From contig NW_027480422.1 of the NCBI RefSeq assembly GCF_051401765.1, positions 20,354,001 through 20,418,000 on the forward strand: a stretch of DNA of 64,000 nt, written 5' to 3'. This DNA comes from Calliopsis andreniformis. Lineage: Eukaryota; Arthropoda; Insecta; Hymenoptera; Andrenidae. Shown piece after piece: positions 22,816-38,200 of this stretch (its first letter is position 1; every line of letters begins with the position of its first letter). The notes beneath the pieces are model-generated. The model did not search any database. It had not been told where the DNA came from and saw only the letters and a program-made list of their open reading frames with translations. Made by a program: the position numbers and the translations under genes.

Positions 22816-25800
22816 AGGACCTTAGAAGTCAAAGCCAGAAGAAGAAAATACAATAAAAATGCAACAGTTTTTCCATCGTATAGCATGAGTAACTGCAACC
22901 AGTGTGAAAGTAATGGTCATTTATACGTTCCGGGCAACCTAGGCTTCACACTAGGGCGTTGCCCCACCACATCGAATAGCTACGGCCTTAGAAGTCAACG
23001 CCAGAAGCATAAAACACAATATAAATACAACAGGTTTTCCATCGTATAAAACCAAAGTTGCAACCAGTATAAAAGTTATGGTCATTTCTACGTTCCGGGC
23101 AACCTCGTCTTCAGCCTTGGGCGTTGCTCCACCAGATCCAATAGTTAGGGCCTCAGAAGTCAACGGCCGAAGCATAAAATACAATACAAATGTATCAGTT
23201 TTTCCATCGTTTAACAGGAATAATTGCAACCAGAGTTAAGGTGATGGTCATTTCTACGGTCCGGGCAACCTAGGCTTCACTCTAGGGCGTTGCTCCACCA
23301 GATCGAATAGCTAGGGCCTTAGAAGTCAACACCAGGATCATAAAATAAAATGAACTTACAACAGTTATTCCATCGTATAACAGGAATAATTACAACCAGT
23401 GTGAAAGTAATGGGCATTTCTACGTTCCGTGCAACCTAGGCTTCACTCTAGGGCGTTGCTCCACCAGGTCGAATAGTTAGGGCATTAGAAAACAACTCCA
23501 GGCGCATAAAATACAATACAAATACAACAGTTTTTCCATAGTATAAAAAGAGTAATTGCCACCAGTGTGAAAGTAATGGTCTTTTCTACGTTTCGGGCAG
23601 CATAGGCTTCAACCTTGGACGTTGCCCCACGAGATCGAATAGCTAGGACATTAAAAGTAAACGCGAGAAGCACAAAATACAATAAAAATACAACAGCTTT
23701 TCCATCGTATAAAACGAATAATTGCAACCACTATGAAAGTTATGGTCATTTCTACGTTCCGGCCAACCTCGGCTTCACTCTAGGGCGTTGGTCCACCAGA
23801 TCGAATAGCAAGGACCTTAGAAGTCAAAGCCAGAAGAAGAAAATACAATAAAAATGCAACAGTTTTTCCATCGTATAGCATGAATAACTGCAACCAGTGT
23901 GAAAGTAATGGGCATTTCTACGTTCCGTGCAACCTAGGCTTCACTCTAGGGCGTTGCTCCACCAGGTCGAATAGTTAGGGCATTAGAAAACAACTCCAGG
24001 CGCATAAAATACAATACAAATACAACAGTTTTTCCATAGTATAAAAAGAGTAATTGCCACCAGTGTGAAAGTAATGGTCTTTTCAACGTTTCGGGCAGCA
24101 TAGGCTTCAATCTTGGACGTTGCCCCACGAGATCGAATAGATAGGACATTAAAAGTCAACGCCAGAAGCACAAAATACAATAAAAATACAACAGCTTTTC
24201 CATCGTATAAAACGAATGATTGCAACCACTATGAAAGTTATGGTCATTTCTACGTTCCGGCCAACCTCAGCTTCACCCTAGGGCGTTGACCCACCAGATC
24301 CAATAGTTAAGGCCTTAGAAGTCAACGCCAGTAGCATAAAATACAATAAAAATACAACAGTTTTTCCATCGTATACCATGAATAATTGCAACCAGTGTGA
24401 AAGTAATGGTCATTTCTACGTCTCGGGCAACCTAGGCTTCACCCTAGGGCGTTGCTCCACCAGATCCAATAGTTAGGGCCTGAGAAGTCAACGCCAGAAG
24501 CACCAAATACAAAATAAATACAAGAGTTTTTCCATCGTATAAAACGAATAATTGCAACCAGTGTGAAAGTAATGGTCATTTATACGTTCCGGGGAACCTA
24601 GGCTTCACTCTAGGGCGATGCCGCACCACATCCAATAGCTACGGCCTTAGAAGTCAACGCCAGAAGCATAAAATACAATAAAAGTACAACAGTTTTTCCA
24701 TTGTATAAAACGAATAATTGCAACCAGTGAGCAAGTAATGGTCATTTCTACGTTCCGGCCAACCTCGGCTTCACTCTAGGGCGTTGGTCCACCAGATCGA
24801 ATAGCAAGGACCTTAGAAGTCAAAGCCAGAAGAAGAAAATACAATAAAAATGCAACAGTTTTTCCATCGTATAGCATGAATAACTGCAACCAGTGTGAAA
24901 GTAATGGGCATTTCTACGTTCCGGGCAACCTAGGCTTCACTCTAGGGCGTTGTTCCAACAGTTCGAATAGTTAGGGCCTAAGAAGTCAACGCCAGAAGCA
25001 TAAAATACAGTATAAATACAACAGTTTTTCCATCGTATAACAGGTATAATTGCAACCAGTGTGAAAGATATGGTCATTTCTACGGTCCAGGCGACCTAGG
25101 CATCACTCTAGGGCGTTGCTCCACCACATCGAATAGCTACGGCCTTAGAAGACAACGCCAGAAGCATAAAATACAATATAAATACAACAGTTTTTCCATC
25201 GTATAAAATGAATAATTGCAACCAGTCAGAAAGTTATGGCCATTTCTACGTTCCCGGCAACATAGGCTTCACTCTTAGACGTTGCTCCACCAGATCCAAT
25301 AGTTAGCGCCTAAGTAGTCAACGCCAGAAGCATAAAATACAAAATTAATACAACAGTTTTTCCATTGTATAAAACGAGTAATTGCAACCAGTGTGAAGGT
25401 TATGGTCACTTCTACATTCCGTGCAACCTAGATTTCACTCTAGGGTGTTGCTCCACCAGATCGAATAGCTAGGGCCTTAGAAGTCAACGCCAGAAGCATA
25501 AAATTCAATGAAAATTCAACAATTTTTCCATCGTATAAAACGAATAATTGCAACCAGTATGAAAGTTATGGTCATTTCTACGTTCCGGGCAACCTAGGCT
25601 TCACTCTAGGGCGTTGCTCCACCAGATCGAATAGCTAGGACCGTAGAAGTCAAAGCCAGAAGCATAAAATACAATAAAAATACAACAGTTCTTCCATCGT
25701 ATAGCATGAATAATTGCAACCAGTGTGAAAGTAATGGTCATTTCTACGTTCCGGGCAACCTAGGCTTCACTCTAGGGCGTTGCCCCACCACATCGAATAG

Positions 25801-26964
25801 CTACGGCCTTAGAAGTCAACGCCAGAAGCATAAAATACAATAAAAGTACAACAGTTTTTCCATTGTATAAAACGAATAATTGCAACCAGTGAGGAAGTAA
25901 TGGTCATTTCTATGTTCCGGGCAACCTAGGCTTCACTCTAGGGCGATGCTACACCAGATCGAATAGCTAGCGCCTTAGAAGTCAACGCCCGATACATAAA
26001 ATACAATAAAAATACAACAGTTTTTACATCGAGTAGCATGAATAATTGCAACCAGTGTGAAAGTAATGGTCATTTCTACGTCTCGGGCAACCTGGGCTTC
26101 ACCATAGGGCGTTGCTCCACCAGATCCAATAGTTCGGGCCTAAGGAGTCAACGCCAGAAGCACCAAATACAAAATAAATACAACAGTTTTTCCATCGAAT
26201 AAAACGAATAATTGCAACAAGTGTGAAAGTAATGGTCATTTCTACGTTCCGGGCAACCTAGGCTTCACTCTAGGGCGTTGTTCCAACAGTTCGAATAGTT
26301 AGGGCCTAAGAAGTCAACGCTAGAAGCATAAAATACAGTATAAATACAACAGTTTTTCCATTGTATAACAGGTATAATTGCAACCAGTGTGTAGGATATG
26401 GTCATTTCTACGTTCCAGGCGACCTAGGCATCACTCTAGGGCGTTGCTCCACCACATCGAATAGCTACGGCCTTAGAAGGCAACGCCAGAAGCATAAAAT
26501 ACAATTTAAATACAACAGTTCTTCCATCGTATAAAATGAATAATTGCAACCAGTAAGAAAGTTATGGCCATTTCTACGTTCCCGGCAACATAGGCTTCAC
26601 TCTTAGACGTTGCCCCACAAGATCGAATAGCTAGGACCTTAGAAGTCAAAGCCAGAAGAAGAAAATACAATAAAAATGCAACAGTTTTTCCATCGTATAG
26701 CACGAATAAATGCAACCAGTGTGAAAGTAATGGTCATTTCTACGTTCCGGGCATCCTAGGCTTCACTCTAGGGCGTTGCCCCACCACATCGAATAGCTAC
26801 GGCCTTAGAAGTCAACGCCAGAAGCATAAAATACAATAAAAGTACAACAGTTTTTCCATTGTATAAAACGAATAATTGCAACCAGTAAGAAAGTTATGGC
26901 CATTTCTACGTTCCCGGCAACATGGGCTTCACTCTTAGACGTTGCCCCACAAGATCGAATAGCT
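22816..26964 (+). repeat. 25-mer HOR unit, copy 1 (4149 bp)
   Basis: First of four consecutive 4149-bp units, each 25 monomers less one base. The missing base lies in the 165-bp monomer with AAACCAAAGTTGC at about 23050. Inside the unit, 23395-23760 recurs at 23893-24258, displaced by 498 bp (3 monomers). Copy 1 has A at 24085, C at 24732, T at 25109 and A at 25232, alleles shared with copy 2. A private difference is AAGTAAACGCG at about 23656, where the other copies read AAGTCAACGCG. Confidence 0.95.
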
Positions 26965-29900
26965 AGGACCTTAGAAGTCAAAGCCAGAAGAAGAAAATAC
27001 AATAAAAATGCAACAGTTTTTCCATCGTATAGCATGAGTAACTGCAACCAGTGTGAAAGTAATGGTCATTTATACGTTCCGGGCAACCTAGGCTTCACAC
27101 TAGGGCGTTGCCCCACCACATCGAATAGCTACGGCCTTAGAAGTCAACGCCAGAAGCATAAAACACAATATAAATACAACAGGTTTTCCATCGTATAAAA
27201 CCAAAGTTGCAACCAGTATAAAAGTTATGGTCATTTCTACGTTCCGGGCAACCTCGTCTTCAGCCTTGGGCGTTGCTCCACCAGATCCAATAGTTAGGGC
27301 CTCAGAAGTCAACGGCCGAAGCATAAAATACAATACAAATGTATCAGTTTTTCCATCGTTTAACAGGAATAATTGCAACCAGAGTTAAGGTGATGGTCAT
27401 TTCTACGGTCCGGGCAACCTAGGCTTCACTCTAGGGCGTTGCTCCACCAGATCGAATAGCTAGGGCCTTAGAAGTCAACACCAGGATCATAAAATAAAAT
27501 GAACTTACAACAGTTATTCCATCGTATAACAGGAATAATTACAACCAGTGTGAAAGTAATGGGCATTTCTACGTTCCGTGCAACCTAGGCTTCACTCTAG
27601 GGCGTTGCTCCACCAGGTCGAATAGTTAGGGCATTAGAAAACAACTCCAGGCGCATAAAATACAATACAAATACAACAGTTTTTCCATAGTATAAAAAGA
27701 GTAATTGCCACCAGTGTGAAAGTAATGGTCTTTTCTACGTTTCGGGCAGCATAGGCTTCAACCTTGGACGTTGCCCCACGAGATCGAATAGCTAGGACAT
27801 TAAAAGTCAACGCGAGAAGCACAAAATACAATAAAAATACAACAGCTTTTCCATCGTATAAAACGAATAATTGCAACCACTATGAAAGTTATGGTCATTT
27901 CTACGTTCCGGCCAACCTCGGCTTCACTCTAGGGCGTTGGTCCACCAGATCGAATAGCAAGGACCTTAGAAGTCAAAGCCAGAAGAAGAAAATACAATAA
28001 AAATGCAACAGTTTTTCCATCGTATAGCATGAATAACTGCAACCAGTGTGAAAGTAATGGGCATTTCTACGTTCCGTGCAACCTAGGCTTCACTCTAGGG
28101 CGTTGCTCCACCAGGTCGAATAGTTAGGGCATTAGAAAACAACTCCAGGCGCATAAAATACAATACAAATACAACAGTTTTTCCATAGTATAAAAAGAGT
28201 AATTGCCACCAGTGTGAAAGTAATGGTCTTTTCAACGTTTCGGGCAGCATAGGCTTCAATCTTGGACGTTGCCCCACGAGATCGAATAGATAGGACATTA
28301 AAAGTCAACGCCAGAAGCACAAAATACAATAAAAATACAACAGCTTTTCCATCGTATAAAACGAATGATTGCAACCACTATGAAAGTTATGGTCATTTCT
28401 ACGTTCCGGCCAACCTCAGCTTCACCCTAGGGCGTTGACCCACCAGATCCAATAGTTAAGGCCTTAGAAGTCAACGCCAGTAGCATAAAATACAATAAAA
28501 ATACAACAGTTTTTCCATCGTATACCATGAATAATTGCAACCAGTGTGAAAGTAATGGTCATTTCTACGTCTCGGGCAACCTAGGCTTCACCCTAGGGCG
28601 TTGCTCCACCAGATCCAATAGTTAGGGCCTGAGAAGTCAACGCCAGAAGCACCAAATACAAAATAAATACAAGAGTTTTTCCATCGTATAAAACGAATAA
28701 TTGCAACCAGTGTGAAAGTAATGGTCATTTATACGTTCCGGGGAACCTAGGCTTCACTCTAGGGCGATGCCGCACCACATCCAATAGCTACGGCCTTAGA
28801 AGTCAACGCCAGAAGCATAAAATACAATAAAAGTACAACAGTTTTTCCATTGTATAAAACGAATAATTGCAACCAGTGAGCAAGTAATGGTCATTTCTAC
28901 GTTCCGGCCAACCTCGGCTTCACTCTAGGGCGTTGGTCCACCAGATCGAATAGCAAGGACCTTAGAAGTCAAAGCCAGAAGAAGAAAATACAATAAAAAT
29001 GCAACAGTTTTTCCATCGTATAGCATGAATAACTGCAACCAGTGTGAAAGTAATGGGCATTTCTACGTTCCGGGCAACCTAGGCTTCACTCTAGGGCGTT
29101 GTTCCAACAGTTCGAATAGTTAGGGCCTAAGAAGTCAACGCCAGAAGCATAAAATACAGTATAAATACAACAGTTTTTCCATCGTATAACAGGTATAATT
29201 GCAACCAGTGTGAAAGATATGGTCATTTCTACGGTCCAGGCGACCTAGGCATCACTCTAGGGCGTTGCTCCACCACATCGAATAGCTACGGCCTTAGAAG
29301 ACAACGCCAGAAGCATAAAATACAATATAAATACAACAGTTTTTCCATCGTATAAAATGAATAATTGCAACCAGTCAGAAAGTTATGGCCATTTCTACGT
29401 TCCCGGCAACATAGGCTTCACTCTTAGACGTTGCTCCACCAGATCCAATAGTTAGCGCCTAAGTAGTCAACGCCAGAAGCATAAAATACAAAATTAATAC
29501 AACAGTTTTTCCATTGTATAAAACGAGTAATTGCAACCAGTGTGAAGGTTATGGTCACTTCTACATTCCGTGCAACCTAGATTTCACTCTAGGGTGTTGC
29601 TCCACCAGATCGAATAGCTAGGGCCTTAGAAGTCAACGCCAGAAGCATAAAATTCAATGAAAATTCAACAATTTTTCCATCGTATAAAACGAATAATTGC
29701 AACCAGTATGAAAGTTATGGTCATTTCTACGTTCCGGGCAACCTAGGCTTCACTCTAGGGCGTTGCTCCACCAGATCGAATAGCTAGGACCGTAGAAGTC
29801 AAAGCCAGAAGCATAAAATACAATAAAAATACAACAGTTCTTCCATCGTATAGCATGAATAATTGCAACCAGTGTGAAAGTAATGGTCATTTCTACGTTC

Positions 29901-31113
29901 CGGGCAACCTAGGCTTCACTCTAGGGCGTTGCCCCACCACATCGAATAGCTACGGCCTTAGAAGTCAACGCCAGAAGCATAAAATACAATAAAAGTACAA
30001 CAGTTTTTCCATTGTATAAAACGAATAATTGCAACCAGTGAGGAAGTAATGGTCATTTCTATGTTCCGGGCAACCTAGGCTTCACTCTAGGGCGATGCTA
30101 CACCAGATCGAATAGCTAGCGCCTTAGAAGTCAACGCCCGATACATAAAATACAATAAAAATACAACAGTTTTTACATCGAGTAGCATGAATAATTGCAA
30201 CCAGTGTGAAAGTAATGGTCATTTCTACGTCTCGGGCAACCTGGGCTTCACCATAGGGCGTTGCTCCACCAGATCCAATAGTTCGGGCCTAAGGAGTCAA
30301 CGCCAGAAGCACCAAATACAAAATAAATACAACAGTTTTTCCATCGAATAAAACGAATAATTGCAACAAGTGTGAAAGTAATGGTCATTTCTACGTTCCG
30401 GGCAACCTAGGCTTCACTCTAGGGCGTTGTTCCAACAGTTCGAATAGTTAGGGCCTAAGAAGTCAACGCTAGAAGCATAAAATACAGTATAAATACAACA
30501 GTTTTTCCATTGTATAACAGGTATAATTGCAACCAGTGTGTAGGATATGGTCATTTCTACGTTCCAGGCGACCTAGGCATCACTCTAGGGCGTTGCTCCA
30601 CCACATCGAATAGCTACGGCCTTAGAAGGCAACGCCAGAAGCATAAAATACAATTTAAATACAACAGTTCTTCCATCGTATAAAATGAATAATTGCAACC
30701 AGTAAGAAAGTTATGGCCATTTCTACGTTCCCGGCAACATAGGCTTCACTCTTAGACGTTGCCCCACAAGATCGAATAGCTAGGACCTTAGAAGTCAAAG
30801 CCAGAAGAAGAAAATACAATAAAAATGCAACAGTTTTTCCATCGTATAGCACGAATAAATGCAACCAGTGTGAAAGTAATGGTCATTTCTACGTTCCGGG
30901 CATCCTAGGCTTCACTCTAGGGCGTTGCCCCACCACATCGAATAGCTACGGCCTTAGAAGTCAACGCCAGAAGCATAAAATACAATAAAAGTACAACAGT
31001 TTTTCCATTGTATAAAACGAATAATTGCAACCAGTAAGAAAGTTATGGCCATTTCTACGTTCCCGGCAACATGGGCTTCACTCTTAGACGTTGCCCCACA
31101 AGATCGAATAGCT
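26965..31113 (+). repeat. 25-mer HOR unit, copy 2 (4149 bp)
   Basis: Second copy. Corresponding positions are exactly 4149 bp after copy 1, for example GCATGAGTAACTGC at about 27033 against 22884. It carries the same alleles as copy 1 at the four diagnostic sites (A at 28234, C at 28881, T at 29258, A at 29381). Differences from copy 1 are very few in the stretches compared. Confidence 0.95.
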
Positions 31114-34100
31114 AGGACCTTAGAAGTCAAAGCCAGAAGAAGAAAATACAATAAAAATGCAACAGTTTTTCCATCGTATAGCATGAGTAACTGCAACCAG
31201 TGTGAAAGTAATGGTCATTTATACGTTCCGGGCAACCTAGGCTTCACACTAGGGCGTTGCCCCACCACATCGAATAGCTACGGCCTTAGAAGTCAACGCC
31301 AGAAGCATAAAACACAATATAAATACAACAGGTTTTCCATCGTATAAAACCAAAGTTGCAACCAGTATAAAAGTTATGGTCATTTCTACGTTCCGGGCAA
31401 CCTCGTCTTCAGCCTTGGGCGTTGCTCCACCAGATCCAATAGTTAGGGCCTCAGAAGTCAACGGCCGAAGCATAAAATACAATACAAATGTATCAGTTTT
31501 TCCATCGTTTAACAGGAATAATTGCAACCAGAGTTAAGGTGATGGTCATTTCTACGGTCCGGGCAACCTAGGCTTCACTCTAGGGCGTTGCTCCACCAGA
31601 TCGAATAGCTAGGGCCTTAGAAGTCAACACCAGGATCATAAAATAAAATGAACTTACAACAGTTATTCCATCGTATAACAGGAATAATTACAACCAGTGT
31701 GAAAGTAATGGGCATTTCTACGTTCCGTGCAACCTAGGCTTCACTCTAGGGCGTTGCTCCACCAGGTCGAATAGTTAGGGCATTAGAAAACAACTCCAGG
31801 CGCATAAAATACAATACAAATACAACAGTTTTTCCATAGTATAAAAAGAGTAATTGCCACCAGTGTGAAAGTAATGGTCTTTTCTACGTTTCGGGCAGCA
31901 TAGGCTTCAACCTTGGACGTTGCCCCACGAGATCGAATAGCTAGGACATTAAAAGTCAACGCGAGAAGCACAAAATACAATAAAAATACAACAGCTTTTC
32001 CATCGTATAAAACGAATAATTGCAACCACTATGAAAGTTATGGTCATTTCTACGTTCCGGCCAACCTCGGCTTCACTCTAGGGCGTTGGTCCACCAGATC
32101 GAATAGCAAGGACCTTAGAAGTCAAAGCCAGAAGAAGAAAATACAATAAAAATGCAACAGTTTTTCCATCGTATAGCATGAATAACTGCAACCAGTGTGA
32201 AAGTAATGGGCATTTCTACGTTCCGTGCAACCTAGGCTTCACTCTAGGGCGTTGCTCCACCAGGTCGAATAGTTAGGGCATTAGAAAACAACTCCAGGCG
32301 CATAAAATACAATACAAATACAACAGTTTTTCCATAGTATAAAAAGAGTAATTGCCACCAGTGTGAAAGTAATGGTCTTTTCTACGTTTCGGGCAGCATA
32401 GGCTTCAATCTTGGACGTTGCCCCACGAGATCGAATAGATAGGACATTAAAAGTCAACGCCAGAAGCACAAAATACAATAAAAATACAACAGCTTTTCCA
32501 TCGTATAAAACGAATGATTGCAACCACTATGAAAGTTATGGTCATTTCTACGTTCCGGCCAACCTCAGCTTCACCCTAGGGCGTTGACCCACCAGATCCA
32601 ATAGTTAAGGCCTTAGAAGTCAACGCCAGTAGCATAAAATACAATAAAAATACAACAGTTTTTCCATCGTATACCATGAATAATTGCAACCAGTGTGAAA
32701 GTAATGGTCATTTCTACGTCTCGGGCAACCTAGGCTTCACCCTAGGGCGTTGCTCCACCAGATCCAATAGTTAGGGCCTGAGAAGTCAACGCCAGAAGCA
32801 CCAAATACAAAATAAATACAAGAGTTTTTCCATCGTATAAAACGAATAATTGCAACCAGTGTGAAAGTAATGGTCATTTATACGTTCCGGGGAACCTAGG
32901 CTTCACTCTAGGGCGATGCCGCACCACATCCAATAGCTACGGCCTTAGAAGTCAACGCCAGAAGCATAAAATACAATAAAAGTACAACAGTTTTTCCATT
33001 GTATAAAACGAATAATTGCAACCAGTGAGGAAGTAATGGTCATTTCTACGTTCCGGCCAACCTCGGCTTCACTCTAGGGCGTTGGTCCACCAGATCGAAT
33101 AGCAAGGACCTTAGAAGTCAAAGCCAGAAGAAGAAAATACAATAAAAATGCAACAGTTTTTCCATCGTATAGCATGAATAACTGCAACCAGTGTGAAAGT
33201 AATGGGCATTTCTACGTTCCGGGCAACCTAGGCTTCACTCTAGGGCGTTGTTCCAACAGTTCGAATAGTTAGGGCCTAAGAAGTCAACGCCAGAAGCATA
33301 AAATACAGTATAAATACAACAGTTTTTCCATCGTATAACAGGTATAATTGCAACCAGTGTGAAAGATATGGTCATTTCTACGGTCCAGGCGACCTAGGCA
33401 TCACTCCAGGGCGTTGCTCCACCACATCGAATAGCTACGGCCTTAGAAGACAACGCCAGAAGCATAAAATACAATATAAATACAACAGTTTTTCCATCGT
33501 ATAAAATGAATAATTGCAACCAGTCAGAATGTTATGGCCATTTCTACGTTCCCGGCAACATAGGCTTCACTCTTAGACGTTGCTCCACCAGATCCAATAG
33601 TTAGCGCCTAAGTAGTCAACGCCAGAAGCATAAAATACAAAATTAATACAACAGTTTTTCCATTGTATAAAACGAGTAATTGCAACCAGTGTGAAGGTTA
33701 TGGTCACTTCTACATTCCGTGCAACCTAGATTTCACTCTAGGGTGTTGCTCCACCAGATCGAATAGCTAGGGCCTTAGAAGTCAACGCCAGAAGCATAAA
33801 ATTCAATGAAAATTCAACAATTTTTCCATCGTATAAAACGAATAATTGCAACCAGTATGAAAGTTATGGTCATTTCTACGTTCCGGGCAACCTAGGCTTC
33901 ACTCTAGGGCGTTGCTCCACCAGATCGAATAGCTAGGACCGTAGAAGTCAAAGCCAGAAGCATAAAATACAATAAAAATACAACAGTTCTTCCATCGTAT
34001 AGCATGAATAATTGCAACCAGTGTGAAAGTAATGGTCATTTCTACGTTCCGGGCAACCTAGGCTTCACTCTAGGGCGTTGCCCCACCACATCGAATAGCT

Positions 34101-35262
34101 ACGGCCTTAGAAGTCAACGCCAGAAGCATAAAATACAATAAAAGTACAACAGTTTTTCCATTGTATAAAACGAATAATTGCAACCAGTGAGGAAGTAATG
34201 GTCATTTCTATGTTCCGGGCAACCTAGGCTTCACTCTAGGGCGATGCTACACCAGATCGAATAGCTAGCGCCTTAGAAGTCAACGCCCGATACATAAAAT
34301 ACAATAAAAATACAACAGTTTTTACATCGAGTAGCATGAATAATTGCAACCAGTGTGAAAGTAATGGTCATTTCTACGTCTCGGGCAACCTGGGCTTCAC
34401 CATAGGGCGTTGCTCCACCAGATCCAATAGTTCGGGCCTAAGGAGTCAACGCCAGAAGCACCAAATACAAAATAAATACAACAGTTTTTCCATCGAATAA
34501 AACGAATAATTGCAACAAGTGTGAAAGTAATGGTCATTTCTACGTTCCGGGCAACCTAGGCTTCACTCTAGGGCGTTGTTCCAACAGTTCGAATAGTTAG
34601 GGCCTAAGAAGTCAACGCTAGAAGCATAAAATACAGTATAAATACAACAGTTTTTCCATTGTATAACAGGTATAATTGCAACCAGTGTGTAGGATATGGT
34701 CATTTCTACGTTCCAGGCGACCTAGGCATCACTCTAGGGCGTTGCTCCACCACATCGAATAGCTACGGCCTTAGAAGGCAACGCCAGAAGCATAAAATAC
34801 AATTTAAATACAACAGTTCTTCCATCGTATAAAATGAATAATTGCAACCAGTAAGAAAGTTATGGCCATTTCTACGTTCCCGGCAACATAGGCTTCACTC
34901 TTAGACGTTGCCCCACAAGATCGAATAGCTAGGACCTTAGAAGTCAAAGCCAGAAGAAGAAAATACAATAAAAATGCAACAGTTTTTCCATCGTATAGCA
35001 CGAATAAATGCAACCAGTGTGAAAGTAATGGTCATTTCTACGTTCCGGGCATCCTAGGCTTCACTCTAGGGCGTTGCCCCACCACATCGAATAGCTACGG
35101 CCTTAGAAGTCAACGCCAGAAGCATAAAATACAATAAAAGTACAACAGTTTTTCCATTGTATAAAACGAATAATTGCAACCAGTAAGAAAGTTATGGCCA
35201 TTTCTACGTTCCCGGCAACATGGGCTTCACTCTTAGACGTTGCCCCACAAGATCGAATAGCT
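31114..35262 (+). repeat. 25-mer HOR unit, copy 3 (4149 bp)
   Basis: Third copy. It differs from copies 1 and 2 at the diagnostic sites: T at 32383, G at 33030, C at 33407 and T at 33530. The rest matches at a displacement of 4149 or 8298 bp. The 3-monomer internal duplication and the 165-bp monomer (about 31348) are preserved. Confidence 0.95.
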
Positions 35263-38200
35263 AGGACCTTAGAAGTCAAAGCCAGAAGAAGAAAATACAA
35301 TAAAAATGCAACAGTTTTTCCATCGTATAGCATGAGTAACTGCAACCAGTGTGAAAGTAATGGTCATTTATACGTTCCGGGCAACCTAGGCTTCACACTA
35401 GGGCGTTGCCCCACCACATCGAATAGCTACGGCCTTAGAAGTCAACGCCAGAAGCATAAAACACAATATAAATACAACAGGTTTTCCATCGTATAAAACC
35501 AAAGTTGCAACCAGTATAAAAGTTATGGTCATTTCTACGTTCCGGGCAACCTCGTCTTCAGCCTTGGGCGTTGCTCCACCAGATCCAATAGTTAGGGCCT
35601 CAGAAGTCAACGGCCGAAGCATAAAATACAATACAAATGTATCAGTTTTTCCATCGTTTAACAGGAATAATTGCAACCAGAGTTAAGGTGATGGTCATTT
35701 CTACGGTCCGGGCAACCTAGGCTTCACTCTAGGGCGTTGCTCCACCAGATCGAATAGCTAGGGCCTTAGAAGTCAACACCAGGATCATAAAATAAAATGA
35801 ACTTACAACAGTTATTCCATCGTATAACAGGAATAATTACAACCAGTGTGAAAGTAATGGGCATTTCTACGTTCCGTGCAACCTAGGCTTCACTCTAGGG
35901 CGTTGCTCCACCAGGTCGAATAGTTAGGGCATTAGAAAACAACTCCAGGCGCATAAAATACAATACAAATACAACAGTTTTTCCATAGTATAAAAAGAGT
36001 AATTGCCACCAGTGTGAAAGTAATGGTCTTTTCTACGTTTCGGGCAGCATAGGCTTCAACCTTGGACGTTGCCCCACGAGATCGAATAGCTAGGACATTA
36101 AAAGTCAACGCGAGAAGCACAAAATACAATAAAAATACAACAGCTTTTCCATCGTATAAAACGAATAATTGCAACCACTATGAAAGTTATGGTCATTTCT
36201 ACGTTCCGGCCAACCTCGGCTTCACTCTAGGGCGTTGGTCCACCAGATCGAATAGCAAGGACCTTAGAAGTCAAAGCCAGAAGAAGAAAATACAATAAAA
36301 ATGCAACAGTTTTTCCATCGTATAGCATGAATAACTGCAACCAGTGTGAAAGTAATGGGCATTTCTACGTTCCGTGCAACCTAGGCTTCACTCTAGGGCG
36401 TTGCTCCACCAGGTCGAATAGTTAGGGCATTAGAAAACAACTCCAGGCGCATAAAATACAATACAAATACAACAGTTTTTCCATAGTATAAAAAGAGTAA
36501 TTGCCACCAGTGTGAAAGTAATGGTCTTTTCTACGTTTCGGGCAGCATAGGCTTCAATCTTGGACGTTGCCCCACGAGATCGAATAGATAGGACATTAAA
36601 AGTCAACGCCAGAAGCACAAAATACAATAAAAATACAACAGCTTTTCCATCGTATAAAACGAATGATTGCAACCACTATGAAAGTTATGGTCATTTCTAC
36701 GTTCCGGCCAACCTCAGCTTCACCCTAGGGCGTTGACCCACCAGATCCAATAGTTAAGGCCTTAGAAGTCAACGCCAGTAGCATAAAATACAATAAAAAT
36801 ACAACAGTTTTTCCATCGTATACCATGAATAATTGCAACCAGTGTGAAAGTAATGGTCATTTCTACGTCTCGGGCAACCTAGGCTTCACCCTAGGGCGTT
36901 GCTCCACCAGATCCAATAGTTAGGGCCTGAGAAGTCAACGCCAGAAGCACCAAATACAAAATAAATACAAGAGTTTTTCCATCGTATAAAACGAATAATT
37001 GCAACCAGTGTGAAAGTAATGGTCATTTATACGTTCCGGGGAACCTAGGCTTCACTCTAGGGCGATGCCGCACCACATCCAATAGCTACGGCCTTAGAAG
37101 TCAACGCCAGAAGCATAAAATACAATAAAAGTACAACAGTTTTTCCATTGTATAAAACGAATAATTGCAACCAGTGAGGAAGTAATGGTCATTTCTACGT
37201 TCCGGCCAACCTCGGCTTCACTCTAGGGCGTTGGTCCACCAGATCGAATAGCAAGGACCTTAGAAGTCAAAGCCAGAAGAAGAAAATACAATAAAAATGC
37301 AACAGTTTTTCCATCGTATAGCATGAATAACTGCAACCAGTGTGAAAGTAATGGGCATTTCTACGTTCCGGGCAACCTAGGCTTCACTCTAGGGCGTTGT
37401 TCCAACAGTTCGAATAGTTAGGGCCTAAGAAGTCAACGCCAGAAGCATAAAATACAGTATAAATACAACAGTTTTTCCATCGTATAACAGGTATAATTGC
37501 AACCAGTGTGAAAGATATGGTCATTTCTACGGTCCAGGCGACCTAGGCATCACTCCAGGGCGTTGCTCCACCACATCGAATAGCTACGGCCTTAGAAGAC
37601 AACGCCAGAAGCATAAAATACAATATAAATACAACAGTTTTTCCATCGTATAAAATGAATAATTGCAACCAGTCAGAATGTTATGGCCATTTCTACGTTC
37701 CCGGCAACATAGGCTTCACTCTTAGACGTTGCTCCACCAGATCCAATAGTTAGCGCCTAAGTAGTCAACGCCAGAAGCATAAAATACAAAATTAATACAA
37801 CAGTTTTTCCATTGTATAAAACGAGTAATTGCAACCAGTGTGAAGGTTATGGTCACTTCTACATTCCGTGCAACCTAGATTTCACTCTAGGGTGTTGCTC
37901 CACCAGATCGAATAGCTAGGGCCTTAGAAGTCAACGCCAGAAGCATAAAATTCAATGAAAATTCAACAATTTTTCCATCGTATAAAACGAATAATTGCAA
38001 CCAGTATGAAAGTTATGGTCATTTCTACGTTCCGGGCAACCTAGGCTTCACTCTAGGGCGTTGCTCCACCAGATCGAATAGCTAGGACCGTAGAAGTCAA
38101 AGCCAGAAGCATAAAATACAATAAAAATACAACAGTTCTTCCATCGTATAGCATGAATAATTGCAACCAGTGTGAAAGTAATGGTCATTTCTACGTTCCG

